From positions 62,001 through 126,000 of the forward strand of contig CAVOQE010000011.1 in assembly GCA_963698275.1 (NCBI GenBank): DNA of 64,000 nt. Direction: 5' to 3'. The translations under genes were made by a program, and so were the position numbers. The stretch is from Anderseniella sp963698275 (lineage in GTDB: Bacteria; Pseudomonadota; Alphaproteobacteria; Rhizobiales; Aestuariivirgaceae). Positions 51,175 through 61,690 of the stretch are shown here, one piece after another. The notes under the pieces were generated by a model that saw only the letters and a program-made list of their open reading frames with translations, had not been told where the DNA came from and ran no database searches. The number at the start of each line of letters is the position of its first letter. Position 1 is the first letter of the stretch.

Positions 51175-51477
51175 ATGTCTGGACACGACCGTTTCACTGC
51201 GGAAACTCTCGACCCTTCCGGTTCAACCGATCACGCGGCAACCTACCAGGGGTTTGTGAAATACTCCGTGGCGCTTTGCATTGCGTGCTTCATCATCCTT
51301 ACATCCTTGTGCCTGTTCGCATTCGGCCCTGCCGGTTCGCTGTTCTATGGCTTTGCCGGTCTGATCGTCGGGGCGATCGTGCTGATCATCGACCTTCGCA
51401 TTGGCTCCGGCAACTGGCTTCTTTCCGGTGGTGTCGCGGCATTGTTTGCACTGTTCGCTGCAATGCTGGTTTCCTGA
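51175..51477 (+). CDS. aa3-type cytochrome c oxidase subunit IV-like protein
   Basis: A 100-residue membrane protein. The short soluble N-terminus ends in DHAATYQGFVKYSVALCIAC, the pattern of the small bacterial aa3-oxidase subunit IV (HxxTYxGFxK). Unlike the ~50-residue classic subunit, it continues with two further hydrophobic helices. In Rhizobiales such a gene commonly precedes pntAA, as here (49-bp gap). The start at 51175 is chosen because the longer frame begins in non-coding-like sequence. Confidence 0.7.
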   Translation: MSGHDRFTAETLDPSGSTDHAATYQGFVKYSVALCIACFIILTSLCLFAFGPAGSLFYGFAGLIVGAIVLIIDLRIGSGNWLLSGGVAALFALFAAMLVS

Positions 51478-51526
51478 CGGGCCTGAACAGGCACCTGTGT
51501 GCATTTCAGATTGATTGGAGTAGCCC

Positions 51527-52657
51527 ATGAAGATAGCTGTCCCCCTAGAAACGGCGGCAGGTGAAAGCCGTGTTGCGGTATCACCTGATGCCGTGAAAGC
51601 CTATGTGAAGAAGGGGCTCACCGTGTGTGTCGAGCAGGGTGCCGGTGCCGGTTCCTTCATGTCTGACGAGGCATACAAGGCTGCGGGCGCAAAGATCGCC
51701 AAGGGTGCGGCTGTTCTCAAGGATGCCGATATTGTGCTGGCGGTGCGCCGGTTGCCTGATGCAAGTATCAAATCTCTCAAGAAGGGTGCCATTGTTGCCG
51801 CTCAGCTTGACCCTTATGGCGACCGCAAGAACCTGGACGCCATGGCCAAGCAGGGTGTTTCGGCATTCTCAATGGAACTGGTCCCGCGCATCACCCGCGC
51901 CCAGTCAATGGATGTGTTGTCGTCACAGGCCAACCTGGCCGGCTACAAGGCAGTTATCGATGCAGCCGAACACTTCAGCCGCGCCTTTCCGATGATGATG
52001 ACCGCTGCAGGCACGGTTCCTGCGGCACGTGTGTTTGTCATGGGGGCCGGTGTGGCCGGCCTGCAGGCGATTGCAACAGCGCGGCGCCTTGGTGCTGTTG
52101 TGTCGGCAACAGATGTTCGCGCTGCAGCCGGTGAGCAGGTTGCCTCGCTTGGCGCGAAATTCGTGTTTGTTGAGGGCATGGCAGATGCAGCGACGGAGGG
52201 CGGTTACGCCAAGGAGCTTTCTGCCGAAGACAAGAAGAAACAGGCCGAACTGGTGGCCAATCACATCAAGGGTCAGGACATCGTCATTACAACAGCGCTG
52301 ATCCCCGGTCGTCCCGCTCCGGTGCTGGTGACCAAGGAAATGGTTGAGAGCATGAAGGCCGGGTCAATTATCGTCGACATGGCGGTGGAGCGCGGCGGCA
52401 ACTGTCCGCTGTCGAAGCCGGGCCAGATTGTTGATCACAAGGGTGTCGCGATCATGGGGCACGAGAATCTGCCCGGCAAACTGGCCGGCAACGCCTCGAC
52501 ACTGTACGCGAAGAACCTGCAGAACTTTGTTGACCTGATCGTGTCACCGGAAGGTGAGATGAAGCTCGACTGGGAAGACGAAATCATCGCCGGCAGCGGG
52601 TTGATGCGTGATGGTGAAATTGTGCATTCGGTTCTGACAGAAAAGAAGGGGAACTAG
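51527..52657 (+). CDS. pntAA: NAD(P) transhydrogenase alpha subunit part 1
   Basis: A 376-residue NAD(H)-binding soluble domain (dI) of the proton-translocating transhydrogenase. Signatures: PLETAAGESRVAVSPDAVKAY at the N-terminus, RAQSMDVLSSQANLAGYKAV, the Rossmann segment VFVMGAGVAGLQAIATARRLGA and VIVDMAVERGGNCP. The alpha subunit is split into two proteins, as in many alphaproteobacteria. It is followed by pntAB after 4 bp. Confidence 0.95.
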   Translation: MKIAVPLETAAGESRVAVSPDAVKAYVKKGLTVCVEQGAGAGSFMSDEAYKAAGAKIAKGAAVLKDADIVLAVRRLPDASIKSLKKGAIVAAQLDPYGDRKNLDAMAKQGVSAFSMELVPRITRAQSMDVLSSQANLAGYKAVIDAAEHFSRAFPMMMTAAGTVPAARVFVMGAGVAGLQAIATARRLGAVVSATDVRAAAGEQVASLGAKFVFVEGMADAATEGGYAKELSAEDKKKQAELVANHIKGQDIVITTALIPGRPAPVLVTKEMVESMKAGSIIVDMAVERGGNCPLSKPGQIVDHKGVAIMGHENLPGKLAGNASTLYAKNLQNFVDLIVSPEGEMKLDWEDEIIAGSGLMRDGEIVHSVLTEKKGN

Positions 52658-52661
52658 AGCA

Positions 52662-53131
52662 ATGGCAGGAATGACCCCGGAACAGGTAGTGGAAGCTGCA
52701 AAAGCTGCAGCCGAAGCTGCGCGAAATGCAGCAGATACCGCGCGGACCGCGTCTGAACAGGCGCAGGTTCTTGCTGACCAGGCACAGTTGATTGCAGATG
52801 GGGCAGGTGCCGCAGCGGGTGCTGCAACAGGCATTGATCCATTTGTGTTTCGCCTGGCCATCTTCGTGCTGGCGATTTTCGTCGGCTATTATGTCGTGTG
52901 GCAGGTCACGCCCGCGCTGCACACGCCGTTGATGTCGGTGACCAATGCTATTTCCTCGGTCATCGTGGTCGGGGCATTGCTGGCGGTTGGTGCCGGTGCG
53001 GTGGCGTCCGGTTCAACGGCGGCCATGGTGTTCGGCTTCATTGCCCTGATCTTTGCCAGCGTTAACATATTCGGCGGCTTCCTGGTTACCCAGCGAATGC
53101 TGGCTATGTACAAGAAGAAGGAAGCCAAGTG

Positions 53132-53132
<1 letters not shown>
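52662..53132 (+). CDS. pntAB: NAD(P) transhydrogenase alpha subunit part 2
   Basis: A 156-residue membrane part of the split alpha subunit. An Ala-rich helical N-terminus (residues ~8-50, probably coiled) is followed by about four membrane helices (FRLAIFVLAIFVGYYVVW; SSVIVVGALLAVGAGAVA; MVFGFIALIFASVNIFGGF). It forms the proton channel with PntB. The Ala-rich extension is longer than in the shortest homologues. The stop overlaps the pntB start region. Confidence 0.93.
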
Positions 53133-54537
<1,405 letters not shown>

Positions 54538-54538
<1 letters not shown>

Positions 54539-55221
54539 TGCTGGAGTTCGAGCGCGATGGCGCCGAACTCTTTGCGTCGGTAGTGGAGGCAAAGGTGCTG
54601 GCCCGGTTACGGGATGAATTCACCAAACTGAATCTTAAAGCCGGGGGCAGATCATTCGATTTGTCCCCGGTTGTTTTGGAGTTATTGTCACCGTCCGGCG
54701 GACTTGGGCGGGTTGCCGGTATGCTGTCAGGTGATGATGGCCGCCCGGTTCGGGTTCTGGCGTTCGACAAGACGCCGGAAACCAACTGGCATCTCGGGTG
54801 GCATCAGGATCGGGTTATCGCAGTAAAGCAACGAAAACCGGTTTCCTGGGACGGCACCTGGACCCGAAAGGCCGGTGTTCCTCACATTGAAGCGCCGGTT
54901 GATATTCTGCGTTCAATGTTTTCCCTCAGACTTCATCTAGATGATTGCCCGGCCGACAATGGCGCGCTCAAGGTTGTGCCTTGTTCATGGGCGCAGGGTC
55001 GAATGACGGATGCCGAGGTCAAGGATGTTGCCGACACAAGCTGTCCTGTAGTTTGCGAGGCTGAAGCGGGTGATGTGGTGGCTATGAAGGCACTTACAAT
55101 TCATGGCTCGGATGCCGCCCTCAAACCGTCTCACCGACGTGTACTGCATGTCGACTACTGTATTTGTGCGTTGCCTGAGGGGCTTCAGTGGGCGCTCGAC
55201 ATCAACTCTCACAACACATGA
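54538..55221 (+). CDS. PhyH-type 2-oxoglutarate/Fe(II) dioxygenase-like protein
   Basis: A 227-residue protein resembling phytanoyl-CoA dioxygenases. The iron facial triad is visible as HQD in WHLGWHQDR (~residues 85-93) and a distal histidine in KALTIHGSD, with the arginine in SHRRVLHVDY for 2-oxoglutarate. The substrate is unknown. Its ATG overlaps the pntB stop by one base and its own stop overlaps the hydrolase start by ATGA, so it is embedded in the pnt operon. Confidence 0.75.
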
Positions 55222-56057
55222 AGAAAACCATGATCAGTTTCGTTTTTGTTGTTGCCTGCACCTATCTTGCCGTGGCGGGGATCATGTATGTGGCGCAGAG
55301 AAGTTTTCAGTATTTTCCGCAACAAAGTGTCAGGACGGGGTTTGAGGATCCGGCCAAGTTCGGACTCGATGGTTTTGTTGCCGCTTCGATTGCAACCGGT
55401 GATGGCGAAACGCTGGTTTCGTGGCTGGCACTGCCGCCCAAACCTGACGCCCCGGTGATTTTGTACATGCATGGCAATGCCGGCACGCTGGGCGACCGGG
55501 CCGAACGCTTCAGGGTGTTTCACCAGGAAGGATTTGGCATTCTAGTGCCAAGTTGGCGCGGCTATGGCGGGTCTACCGGCAGTCCGACCGAAGCCGGGTT
55601 TGTCGAGGACGGACGCGCTGCCATGAAATTCCTGCAGCAAAAGGGCATGCCCGCATCCAGGGTCATCCTGTTTGGAGAATCGCTGGGGTCCGGGGTTGCA
55701 ACGCAGTTGGCCGCAGACCCTGACAGCAGTCCTCAGGCGGTTGTTCTTGAAGCGCCTTTTACATCCACGGCGGACGTGGCGCGAAAGCGATACTGGTTCC
55801 TGCCGGTTAACCTGTTGATGAAGGATCAGTACCGCTCAATAGACTTTGCCCCAAAGGTCACTGCGCCGGTGTTCGTGTTCCACGGCACCGCCGACAGAAT
55901 CGTGCCTTACGCGCAGGGCAGACGGCTCTACGAGGTATTCACGGGGCCAAAAGAGTTTTTGAGCATGAATGGCAATGGCCATATCGACCCGCTGACAGAG
56001 GTCAGTTGGGGTGCGATCAAGACATTTCTGAAGGCAAACGGCGCGGTGCCAAAGTGA
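55218..56057 (+). CDS. Alpha/beta hydrolase (BEM46/ABHD13-like)
   Basis: A 279-residue serine hydrolase anchored or exported by an N-terminal hydrophobic segment (MISFVFVVACTYLAVAGIMY). Catalytic elements: LYMHGNAG oxyanion region, nucleophile elbow GESLGSG, aspartate in FHGTADRIVP and histidine in NGNGHIDPL. The substrate is unknown. It is coupled by ATGA to the dioxygenase gene. Confidence 0.85.
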   Translation: MKKTMISFVFVVACTYLAVAGIMYVAQRSFQYFPQQSVRTGFEDPAKFGLDGFVAASIATGDGETLVSWLALPPKPDAPVILYMHGNAGTLGDRAERFRVFHQEGFGILVPSWRGYGGSTGSPTEAGFVEDGRAAMKFLQQKGMPASRVILFGESLGSGVATQLAADPDSSPQAVVLEAPFTSTADVARKRYWFLPVNLLMKDQYRSIDFAPKVTAPVFVFHGTADRIVPYAQGRRLYEVFTGPKEFLSMNGNGHIDPLTEVSWGAIKTFLKANGAVPK

Positions 56058-56072
56058 CGTTTGCTGACCCCG

Positions 56073-56669
56073 CTAGTCCTGGCGCTTGCCGAAACTTGTC
56101 TTGGCGGCCCCTGCTGCCGGCCCGGTAGCGCCGAAACTGGTTGGATTTGGCAAAGTGCGGCCAGACTGCTCAGCTCTTTTGCGAACGTCTTCGTACAATT
56201 CTGCAAACGGGTTGCCGACCGGTTTGGGGCGGCGGAAATGTTTCACCGCCTTTATCAGTAGGAAAATCAGGCATAGCAGCACGAAAAATGCAACCATACC
56301 GATGCCGATGAGAAATAAGAAAACGTGCAGTTTGCTGCCCGCGGGCCTGTCCGGGACCGGTGGTGTTTTCTTCAAGCCTGCAATTGCCAGCATTGCCTGC
56401 AGTGTTTTCGGATCAAGCCTAATATAATTGTCGTCGCTGCCAATGTATCCGACCCAGTCTCCGCCGGTTGGATTGAACTTGTAACCGAGATCAATATATC
56501 TGCCGTTCTCGCTCCGGAGAGGAGGTATGTCGGGAAGGTCGACAACCTTGACGATTGTCTCCGAATTGAAATTAAAAAGAACAATCCCCTTTTTCGCGTA
56601 CGCGGAGCCAGAGAGACCAACGGTCAAGAAAAAAACCATGTAAACAAACAGTATCACTCTTTTCAGCAT
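56073..56669 (-). CDS. Hypothetical membrane protein
   Basis: A 198-residue protein with an N-terminal signal or anchor (MLKRVILFVYMVFFLTVGLSGSAYA), an exported domain of about 90 residues (GDWVGYIGSDDNYIRLD), one strong membrane helix (HVFLFLIGIGMVAFFVLLCLIFLLIKAV) and a basic cytoplasmic tail (FRRPKPVGNPFAELYEDVRKRAEQ). No family is recognised. It converges on the hydrolase gene. Confidence 0.7.
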   Translation of the reverse strand: MLKRVILFVYMVFFLTVGLSGSAYAKKGIVLFNFNSETIVKVVDLPDIPPLRSENGRYIDLGYKFNPTGGDWVGYIGSDDNYIRLDPKTLQAMLAIAGLKKTPPVPDRPAGSKLHVFLFLIGIGMVAFFVLLCLIFLLIKAVKHFRRPKPVGNPFAELYEDVRKRAEQSGRTLPNPTSFGATGPAAGAAKTSFGKRQD

Positions 56670-56736
56670 TTACGCACTCCAACCATAATATTCAGATGAT
56701 AGTTGGGTATATAGATGAAAAAACCGTTATTTTAAT

Positions 56737-57195
56737 TTATGCATAATCCAGCGGCAATACCGTGGTTCGCTTGATCTCCTCCATGACAAAGCTGGACGAT
56801 ACGTCGTTCAGTTCAATTTTTGAAATCAGACGCTGGTAGAGCTCGTCATAGGCCTTCATGCTGGGCACTACGGCCTGCAGCAGGTAGTCCACGTCTCCGG
56901 TTGTGCGGTAAATGCCGATGATTTCGGGCAGGGAGCTGACTGCGGCGTGAAACTGTTCAAGCCAGGCGCTGGTGTGGTTGTTGGTACGCACGGAAATGAA
57001 AACGGTCAGGTCAAGATTGAGCTGTTCAGGATCCAGCAGGGTAACGCGGGCGCGGATGATGCCCTTGTCCTCCATCTGCTTGACCCGGTTCCAGCAGGCA
57101 TTGCGCGACAGATGAACCTGTTCCGCCATATCGTTCAGTGACAGGCCGGCATCATGCTGGATGAGAGTGAGGATTTTTCGATCTGTCTGGTCCAT
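56737..57195 (-). CDS. Lrp/AsnC-family transcriptional regulator
   Basis: A 152-residue regulator. The N-terminal helix-turn-helix (MDQTDRKILTLIQHDAGLSLNDMAEQVHLSRNACWNRVKQME) is followed by an RAM/AsnC ligand-binding domain (TGDVDYLLQAVVPSMKAYDELYQ). The start at 57195 is the normal family start; an in-frame extension to 57234 is less likely. The target and effector amino acid are unknown. Confidence 0.9.
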   Translation of the reverse strand: MDQTDRKILTLIQHDAGLSLNDMAEQVHLSRNACWNRVKQMEDKGIIRARVTLLDPEQLNLDLTVFISVRTNNHTSAWLEQFHAAVSSLPEIIGIYRTTGDVDYLLQAVVPSMKAYDELYQRLISKIELNDVSSSFVMEEIKRTTVLPLDYA

Positions 57196-57326
57196 TATTG
57201 CGCCTAACCTTCTTTCAATGGGACGTTGTCCCATGACTATAGCCAGTATGATTGAAAAATGGGAACCCTTTCGACGTGCTGGCGGCTATCTTGTGTGCAG
57301 GATTTTTCAGACAAGGAAACAGCTTC

Positions 57327-57545
57327 ATGAAACGCACCCTGGATGCAGTACTTTTCGATCACCCCGCCAGCGTCGGCGAAAGTTACCCGGAACATTTCAT
57401 GTTTGCATCGAGGTTTGGCCTGAAATTGATTGGAGCAGGCCTGGCAGCGATGGTTCACGGCGTGCTGCCATGTGCCTTTGAAAAAACCGCCAGCAATGTG
57501 GTGAAAGACCTGTATCCCCGGATCGCCAATCGCGGTGATCAATAA
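57327..57545 (+). CDS. DUF6356-like small protein
   Basis: A 72-residue protein with the pattern FDHPASVGESYPEHFMFASRFGLKLIGAGLAAMVHGVLPCAFEKTAS, matching the small DUF6356-type proteins of alphaproteobacteria. It has one amphipathic-to-hydrophobic helix and no known function. AAGGAAA precedes the ATG at 57327. It is divergent from the Lrp-type regulator. Confidence 0.75.
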   Translation: MKRTLDAVLFDHPASVGESYPEHFMFASRFGLKLIGAGLAAMVHGVLPCAFEKTASNVVKDLYPRIANRGDQ

Positions 57546-57616
57546 AGCGCCAGCGGCGCTGGGCAATGTGTCGCCGGCTTCGCCAGTTCTGTTCCGGCCG
57601 CCGGATGGCAGACACG

Positions 57617-57642
57617 AAAAAGCCCACACGGCAAAACCGGGC
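57617..57642 (-). terminator. Possible terminator after rpsU
   Basis: On the minus strand GCCCGG (57642-57637) can pair with CC...GGGC (with a bulge), followed by TTTTT (57621-57617), 38 bp after the rpsU stop. The stem is imperfect, so this is tentative. Confidence 0.45.
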
Positions 57643-57679
57643 AGGCTCAATCAGATAGTCGGCAACCCAGGCTTGAGGC

Positions 57680-57907
57680 TTACTTGCCGCGACGTCCGGC
57701 GACAACGCCACCTTCGCGCAGTGCGCGCTTGCGGGCCAGCTTGCGTGAGCGGCGAATGGCTTCAGCCTTTTCGCGTGCCTTCTTTTCAGACGGTTTTTCG
57801 AAGTGACCACGCAGCTTCATTTCACGGAAGATACCTTCGCGCTGCATTTTCTTTTTGAGCGCCTTGAGCGCCTGGTCTACATTGTTGTCGCGTACAATTA
57901 CATGCAC
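57680..57907 (-). CDS. rpsU: 30S ribosomal protein S21
   Basis: A 75-residue basic ribosomal protein: VHVIVRDNNVDQALKALKKKMQREG, then FREMKLRGHFEKPSEKKAREKAEAIRRSRKLARKRA. The GTG at 57907 gives the family's usual length and has GGGG at proper spacing; a TTG at 57913 is the other possible start. It stands alone, followed by a possible terminator. Confidence 0.95.
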   Translation of the reverse strand: MHVIVRDNNVDQALKALKKKMQREGIFREMKLRGHFEKPSEKKAREKAEAIRRSRKLARKRALREGGVVAGRRGK

Positions 57908-58112
57908 AGGCAATTACCCCGTGTTGGCGTTAAAACTGTTCAGATCAGATGCTGTCAAACATGCAAAACGGCTTCAAACGTGAAAAATTACTGAAACTGG
58001 AAACAGACGATGACAGCAGGACAAGCGAAAGCCTGTCCCGATTGAGGTGTGAGTACCAGAACAAGAAGCTTCTGTCGAGGGTAAAACACATGCATTGGTT
58101 CGCAAAACAGCG

Positions 58113-59201
58113 CTATTTGCGCAGAATCAGGCGGGTGACATGGCCCATTTTGCGCCCGTCACGGCTGGTGGCCTTGCCATAATCATGCACCACCGCACCT
58201 GGCAGTGCGGCAAGCTCCGGACAGGCAAAGATCTCATCTCCAAGAAGGTTTTCCATGACGCAGTCTGAATGGCGCCTGGTGTCGCCAAGCGGCCACCCGG
58301 CAACAGCGCGAATATGTTGTTCAAACTGGGAGACATGGCAGGCTGCTTCGGTCCAGTGGCCGGAATTGTGAACCCGCGGCGCAATCTCGTTTACCATCAG
58401 GCTTTCCGTGCCGCCTTTGGAGGACACAAACAGTTCAACAGCCATAACCCCTACATAATTAAGTGATTCCAATAATTTAGCTGCAATTTCACGTGCCTTG
58501 CCAGCGCTGCGGGATTTGAGTTGCGCCGGTACGGTCGAAGAGCGCAGGATGCCGTTTTCATGCAGGTTTTGCGGAATATCGAACGAGGCGATTGTGCCGT
58601 CCAGTCCGCGGGCGGCAATAACCGAAACTTCCCTGTCAAACGGCACAAAGGCTTCCACAATGGCCGGTTGCCCGCCAATTGCCGCCCAGGCGTCTGCCAG
58701 GGCCGTGTCCTGCGTGATACGGGCCTGTCCCTTGCCGTCATACCCGAAACGCCGGGTTTTCAGGACGCAGGGCCGTCCAATCTGGGCGACGGCCTCTTCA
58801 AGCTCGGCCAACGTACCCGCGGGATGAAAGTCCGGCACCGGAATGCCAAGGCCGGAGATAAAGGTCTTTTCCGCGATCCGGTCCTGTGAAATCCGCAACA
58901 CATCCGCCCCGGGGCGGACCGGGCAAGCTGTCTCAATCAGGTCACAGATGTCGACAGGCACGTTTTCCCATTCATAAGTGACCACATCACAGGTCTTGGC
59001 AAATGCTCCCAGAGCTGCCTCATCGTTGAAATCGGCCTGGGTGTGTTGATGGCAGACAGCAAAGGCGGGGTTGTCACCCGCAGGCGAGTAGACGTGGGTC
59101 TTGAAGCCAAGCCGGGCCGCCGCCATGGCCAGCATTCGGCCAAGCTGGCCGCCGCCCAGTATGCCGATAACACTGCCACGTGGAAGCGAGTCGATACTCA
59201 T
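58113..59201 (-). CDS. purK: 5-(carboxyamino)imidazole ribonucleotide synthase PurK
   Basis: A 362-residue ATP-grasp enzyme that carboxylates AIR to N5-CAIR in de novo purine synthesis. Signatures: IGILGGGQLGRMLAMAAARLGF at 12-33, VTYEWENVPVD, VLKTRRFGYDGKGQARI and VNEIAPRVHNSGHWTEAAC. It starts 6 bp after the purE stop on the same strand, forming a purE-purK unit. Confidence 0.96.
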   Translation of the reverse strand: MSIDSLPRGSVIGILGGGQLGRMLAMAAARLGFKTHVYSPAGDNPAFAVCHQHTQADFNDEAALGAFAKTCDVVTYEWENVPVDICDLIETACPVRPGADVLRISQDRIAEKTFISGLGIPVPDFHPAGTLAELEEAVAQIGRPCVLKTRRFGYDGKGQARITQDTALADAWAAIGGQPAIVEAFVPFDREVSVIAARGLDGTIASFDIPQNLHENGILRSSTVPAQLKSRSAGKAREIAAKLLESLNYVGVMAVELFVSSKGGTESLMVNEIAPRVHNSGHWTEAACHVSQFEQHIRAVAGWPLGDTRRHSDCVMENLLGDEIFACPELAALPGAVVHDYGKATSRDGRKMGHVTRLILRK

Positions 59202-59207
59202 GACCGG

Positions 59208-59705
59208 TTAGCCTGCATCCGGGTCAAACGCTACTGCATCCGTTTGCGCAGCGCGCCAGGAATCCAGCTTTTCAGCCACATCAGGGTCACTCAGGGCCAG
59301 TACGGCGGCTGCCAGAAGGGCGGCGTTTATGGCACCCGGCTTGCCAATTGCCAATGTCCCGACAGGAATGCCGGCGGGCATCTGAACTATGGAATGTAGC
59401 GAATCAATACCATGAAGCGCCTTGCTTTCTATGGGCACTCCGAAAACCGGCAGCGGGGTAAGACTGGCCGTCATGCCGGGCAAGTGTGCTGCGCCCCCGG
59501 CGCCGGCAATAATAACCTTGAAGCCTTCATCACGGGCGCTCCTGGCAAACTCGTACAGACGATCAGGCGTGCGGTGCGCCGATACAATGCGTGCCTGATG
59601 GGAAATCCCAAGCGCTGCAAGCGTATCAGCGGCGTTTGTCATGATCGGCCAGTCGGACTGGCTTCCCATGATGATGGCAACGTCACTTTTGCCCGATTTA
59701 GCCAT
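59208..59705 (-). CDS. purE: N5-CAIR mutase PurE
   Basis: A 165-residue class I PurE that converts N5-CAIR to CAIR, the step after PurK. It has the characteristic IIMGSQSDWPIM at 11-22, VSAHRTPDRLYEFA and AGAGGAAHLPGM. It is the first gene of the purE-purK operon. Confidence 0.97.
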   Translation of the reverse strand: MAKSGKSDVAIIMGSQSDWPIMTNAADTLAALGISHQARIVSAHRTPDRLYEFARSARDEGFKVIIAGAGGAAHLPGMTASLTPLPVFGVPIESKALHGIDSLHSIVQMPAGIPVGTLAIGKPGAINAALLAAAVLALSDPDVAEKLDSWRAAQTDAVAFDPDAG

Positions 59706-59872
59706 GTCTTTATGCCTTCGCGTTGGCCCGTTATATGGCTGGCCGCGCCTGCCGGGATCCGGGAAAGCGCGCGATTATATGAATAACGCTTACCAGTGCA
59801 ACGCTGATTCTGTGAATTTCAATGTATTTTACTAACAAGGCCCGGCACTAGGCGATGATGAACCTTGCGTTG

Positions 59873-60082
59873 TCAGGCAATGATATCGGGCAGGAAGTCG
59901 TCCTCGATCTTGGCGATGCGGTCTTTCAGTGCCAGTTTTTCCTTTTTCAGCCTGCGCAACTGCAGCTGATCAGCGCTCCCGGTGGCGACCAGCGAATCAA
60001 TTGCAACATCCAGATCGCGATGGTGCTGCTTCAGTTTGTTCAACAAGGCCATCATACTGTCCTTGCCTGGCCCGTTGCTCAT
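59873..60082 (-). CDS. DUF465 / YdcH-like small protein
   Basis: A 69-residue helical protein (LLNKLKQHHRDLDVAIDSLVATGSADQLQLRRLKKEKLALKDRIAKIEDDF) matching the DUF465/YdcH family, a coiled-coil hairpin of unknown function. The start at 60082 is preferred; an in-frame extension to 60148 is unlike the family. It is divergent from a second DUF465 gene 183 bp away. Confidence 0.85.
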   Translation of the reverse strand: MSNGPGKDSMMALLNKLKQHHRDLDVAIDSLVATGSADQLQLRRLKKEKLALKDRIAKIEDDFLPDIIA

Positions 60083-60265
60083 GTAAAGCTGCTTCCCTTT
60101 GTGTGCGTGGCTGGTCGTATTTTTCCGGGTATTAGGCGGCTTTTGCAAGGTTTCATTGCCTAGCTTACAAACAATTCACCCCAAATGGGCACAAATCGCA
60201 TCGACTTGGCGCTTGTAGCGTGTCAGACTTTCAATATCCGTTTCACAACTTGCAGGAGGTCCAAT

Positions 60266-60445
60266 ATGTCTCTTCAGTCACATTTGTCGGAGTTGAGCGC
60301 AAAACACCAGGCGTTGGAAAATCAACTGGACAGTGCCTTGCAGCACCCTTCGATGGACAGTGTGGAAATAGCCCGAATAAAGCGCCGAAAACTGCAACTC
60401 AAAGATGAAATGCAACGTATCGAAGGCGAGATCGGCGAGAATTAG
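60266..60445 (+). CDS. DUF465 / YdcH-like small protein, second copy
   Basis: A 59-residue helical protein (LSELSAKHQALENQLDSALQHPSMDSVEIARIKRRKLQLKDEMQRIE) of the DUF465/YdcH family. A consensus AGGAGG precedes its ATG. It faces away from its paralogue, so the pair shares one intergenic promoter region. It is followed by a rho-independent terminator. Confidence 0.87.
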   Translation: MSLQSHLSELSAKHQALENQLDSALQHPSMDSVEIARIKRRKLQLKDEMQRIEGEIGEN

Positions 60446-60497
60446 ACACCCAGGTCACTGGTTCAACCTGCCCCGGCAGGCAGAAATAAGTTACATG

Positions 60498-60532
60498 AGG
60501 TCGCTCGACACTGAGGTTGGGCGACCTTTTTG
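60498..60532 (+). terminator. Rho-independent terminator after the DUF465 gene
   Basis: AGGTCGC (60498-60504) pairs with GCGACCT (60521-60527) around a 16-base loop and is followed by TTTTTG. It separates the DUF465 gene from the oxidoreductase. Confidence 0.75.
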
Positions 60533-60555
60533 ATGGTTTGGCGGAGGGTTTCACA

Positions 60556-61626
60556 TTGAAACATGTTGGTATCGTTGGGGCAGGCATTATCGGTGCCTGT
60601 ATTGCGCGTGAACTGGCCCTGGCCGGTTGCAAGGTCTCCGTATTCGAAGCCCATGAGCCCGCATCGGGCGCCTCTTCACGATCAATGGGCTGGATAAACG
60701 CCAGTTTTGTGACCCGGATCGATTATTACGAGATGCGGATTGCGGCCATTCAGGCCCATCGCAAACTGGACCAGGAGTTCAACGGGGCGCTGGAGACGCA
60801 GTGGACCGGATCTTTGAACTGGGAGGCACGCGACGACAAGCTGGATGAACTCGTTGACGAGCTTGGCCGGTTCGGTCATCCGGTGAAACTGGTCGTTCAT
60901 GATGAGTTACGCAGGCTTGAACCGGAACTGGCCGATTTGCCGCCAAAAGCCCTGTTGATGGAGAACGAAGGTGCTGTGGAGGCAGGCCATGTCACACGGG
61001 TGATGCTGCGTGCCGCACAGGATGCCGGGGCGGTCGTTCTGGCAGGTGTGCCGGTGTCAGCCATTGAGCGGGGCGAAAAGGCCGGTCATGTCATCATCAG
61101 CCCGGCAGGGCGTATCCAGGTGGATGATGTGGTTATTGCAGCCGGAGTCATGACGGGTGAACTGGCTGAAAAGTGTGGTCAGAAACTGCCAATGAAAAAT
61201 GAACCGGGAGTGCTGATTGAAACCAGTGCGCTGCCTTTCCGGTTGCAGCACACAATCTGGTCGCCTGACGTGCATTTCAAGCAATTGCCGGATGGCCGGG
61301 CGATCTGCGGCAACCTGTTTTCAGGCGCGCTTGGAGATGATGCGGTGGAAGATGTGGCACATCGCATGCTTGAGCGGATGAAACAGCGCCTGCCAAACGC
61401 CGCGGCGGGACTGAAGATCGAGAAAATCCGGCACGGCGTGCGGCCAATGCCGCTGGACAGCTATCCGGCTATCGGCAGGTTGAACAATGATGTCTATGTC
61501 TGTGTCATGCACTCAGGCGTTACGCTGGGCCCGCTGGTGGGCGAGCTTGTGGCCAGCGAGATTGCAACAGGCGCCGACATTGTCATGCTGAAGCCGTTCC
61601 GGCCCGGCCGGTTTAATGATGCGTGA
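60556..61626 (+). CDS. FAD-dependent amino-acid oxidase-like (DAO) oxidoreductase
   Basis: A 356-residue flavoprotein of the DAO family (D-amino acid dehydrogenase / sarcosine oxidase-like). The FAD motif HVGIVGAGIIGACIARELALAG lies at the N-terminus, followed by SGASSRSMGWINASF and a C-terminal GVRPMPLDSYPAIGRL typical of the family. The TTG at 60556 is chosen because GCGGAGGG sits 8 bp upstream and it starts right at the Rossmann strand; the ATG at 60517 lies inside the terminator. The substrate is unknown. Confidence 0.85.
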   Translation: MKHVGIVGAGIIGACIARELALAGCKVSVFEAHEPASGASSRSMGWINASFVTRIDYYEMRIAAIQAHRKLDQEFNGALETQWTGSLNWEARDDKLDELVDELGRFGHPVKLVVHDELRRLEPELADLPPKALLMENEGAVEAGHVTRVMLRAAQDAGAVVLAGVPVSAIERGEKAGHVIISPAGRIQVDDVVIAAGVMTGELAEKCGQKLPMKNEPGVLIETSALPFRLQHTIWSPDVHFKQLPDGRAICGNLFSGALGDDAVEDVAHRMLERMKQRLPNAAAGLKIEKIRHGVRPMPLDSYPAIGRLNNDVYVCVMHSGVTLGPLVGELVASEIATGADIVMLKPFRPGRFNDA

Positions 61627-61643
61627 CGTGAGCGATTTGGCGA

Positions 61644-61671
61644 TTGACGGTCCGCGAACACCTGATAGGCT
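61644..61671 (+). promoter_or_regulatory. Possible promoter for the micropeptide
   Basis: TTGACG (61644-61649) and TAGGCT (61666-61671) are separated by 16 bp. The -35 is good and the -10 weak. It lies 37 bp before the micropeptide ATG. Confidence 0.35.
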
Positions 61672-61690
61672 CAGCCTTGTTATTAACAAT

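Noticed and set aside
57397..57810. Leftward open frame overlapping rpsU and the DUF6356-like gene
   Set aside because: It overlaps a ribosomal protein gene in another frame, and its sequence has no family resemblance.
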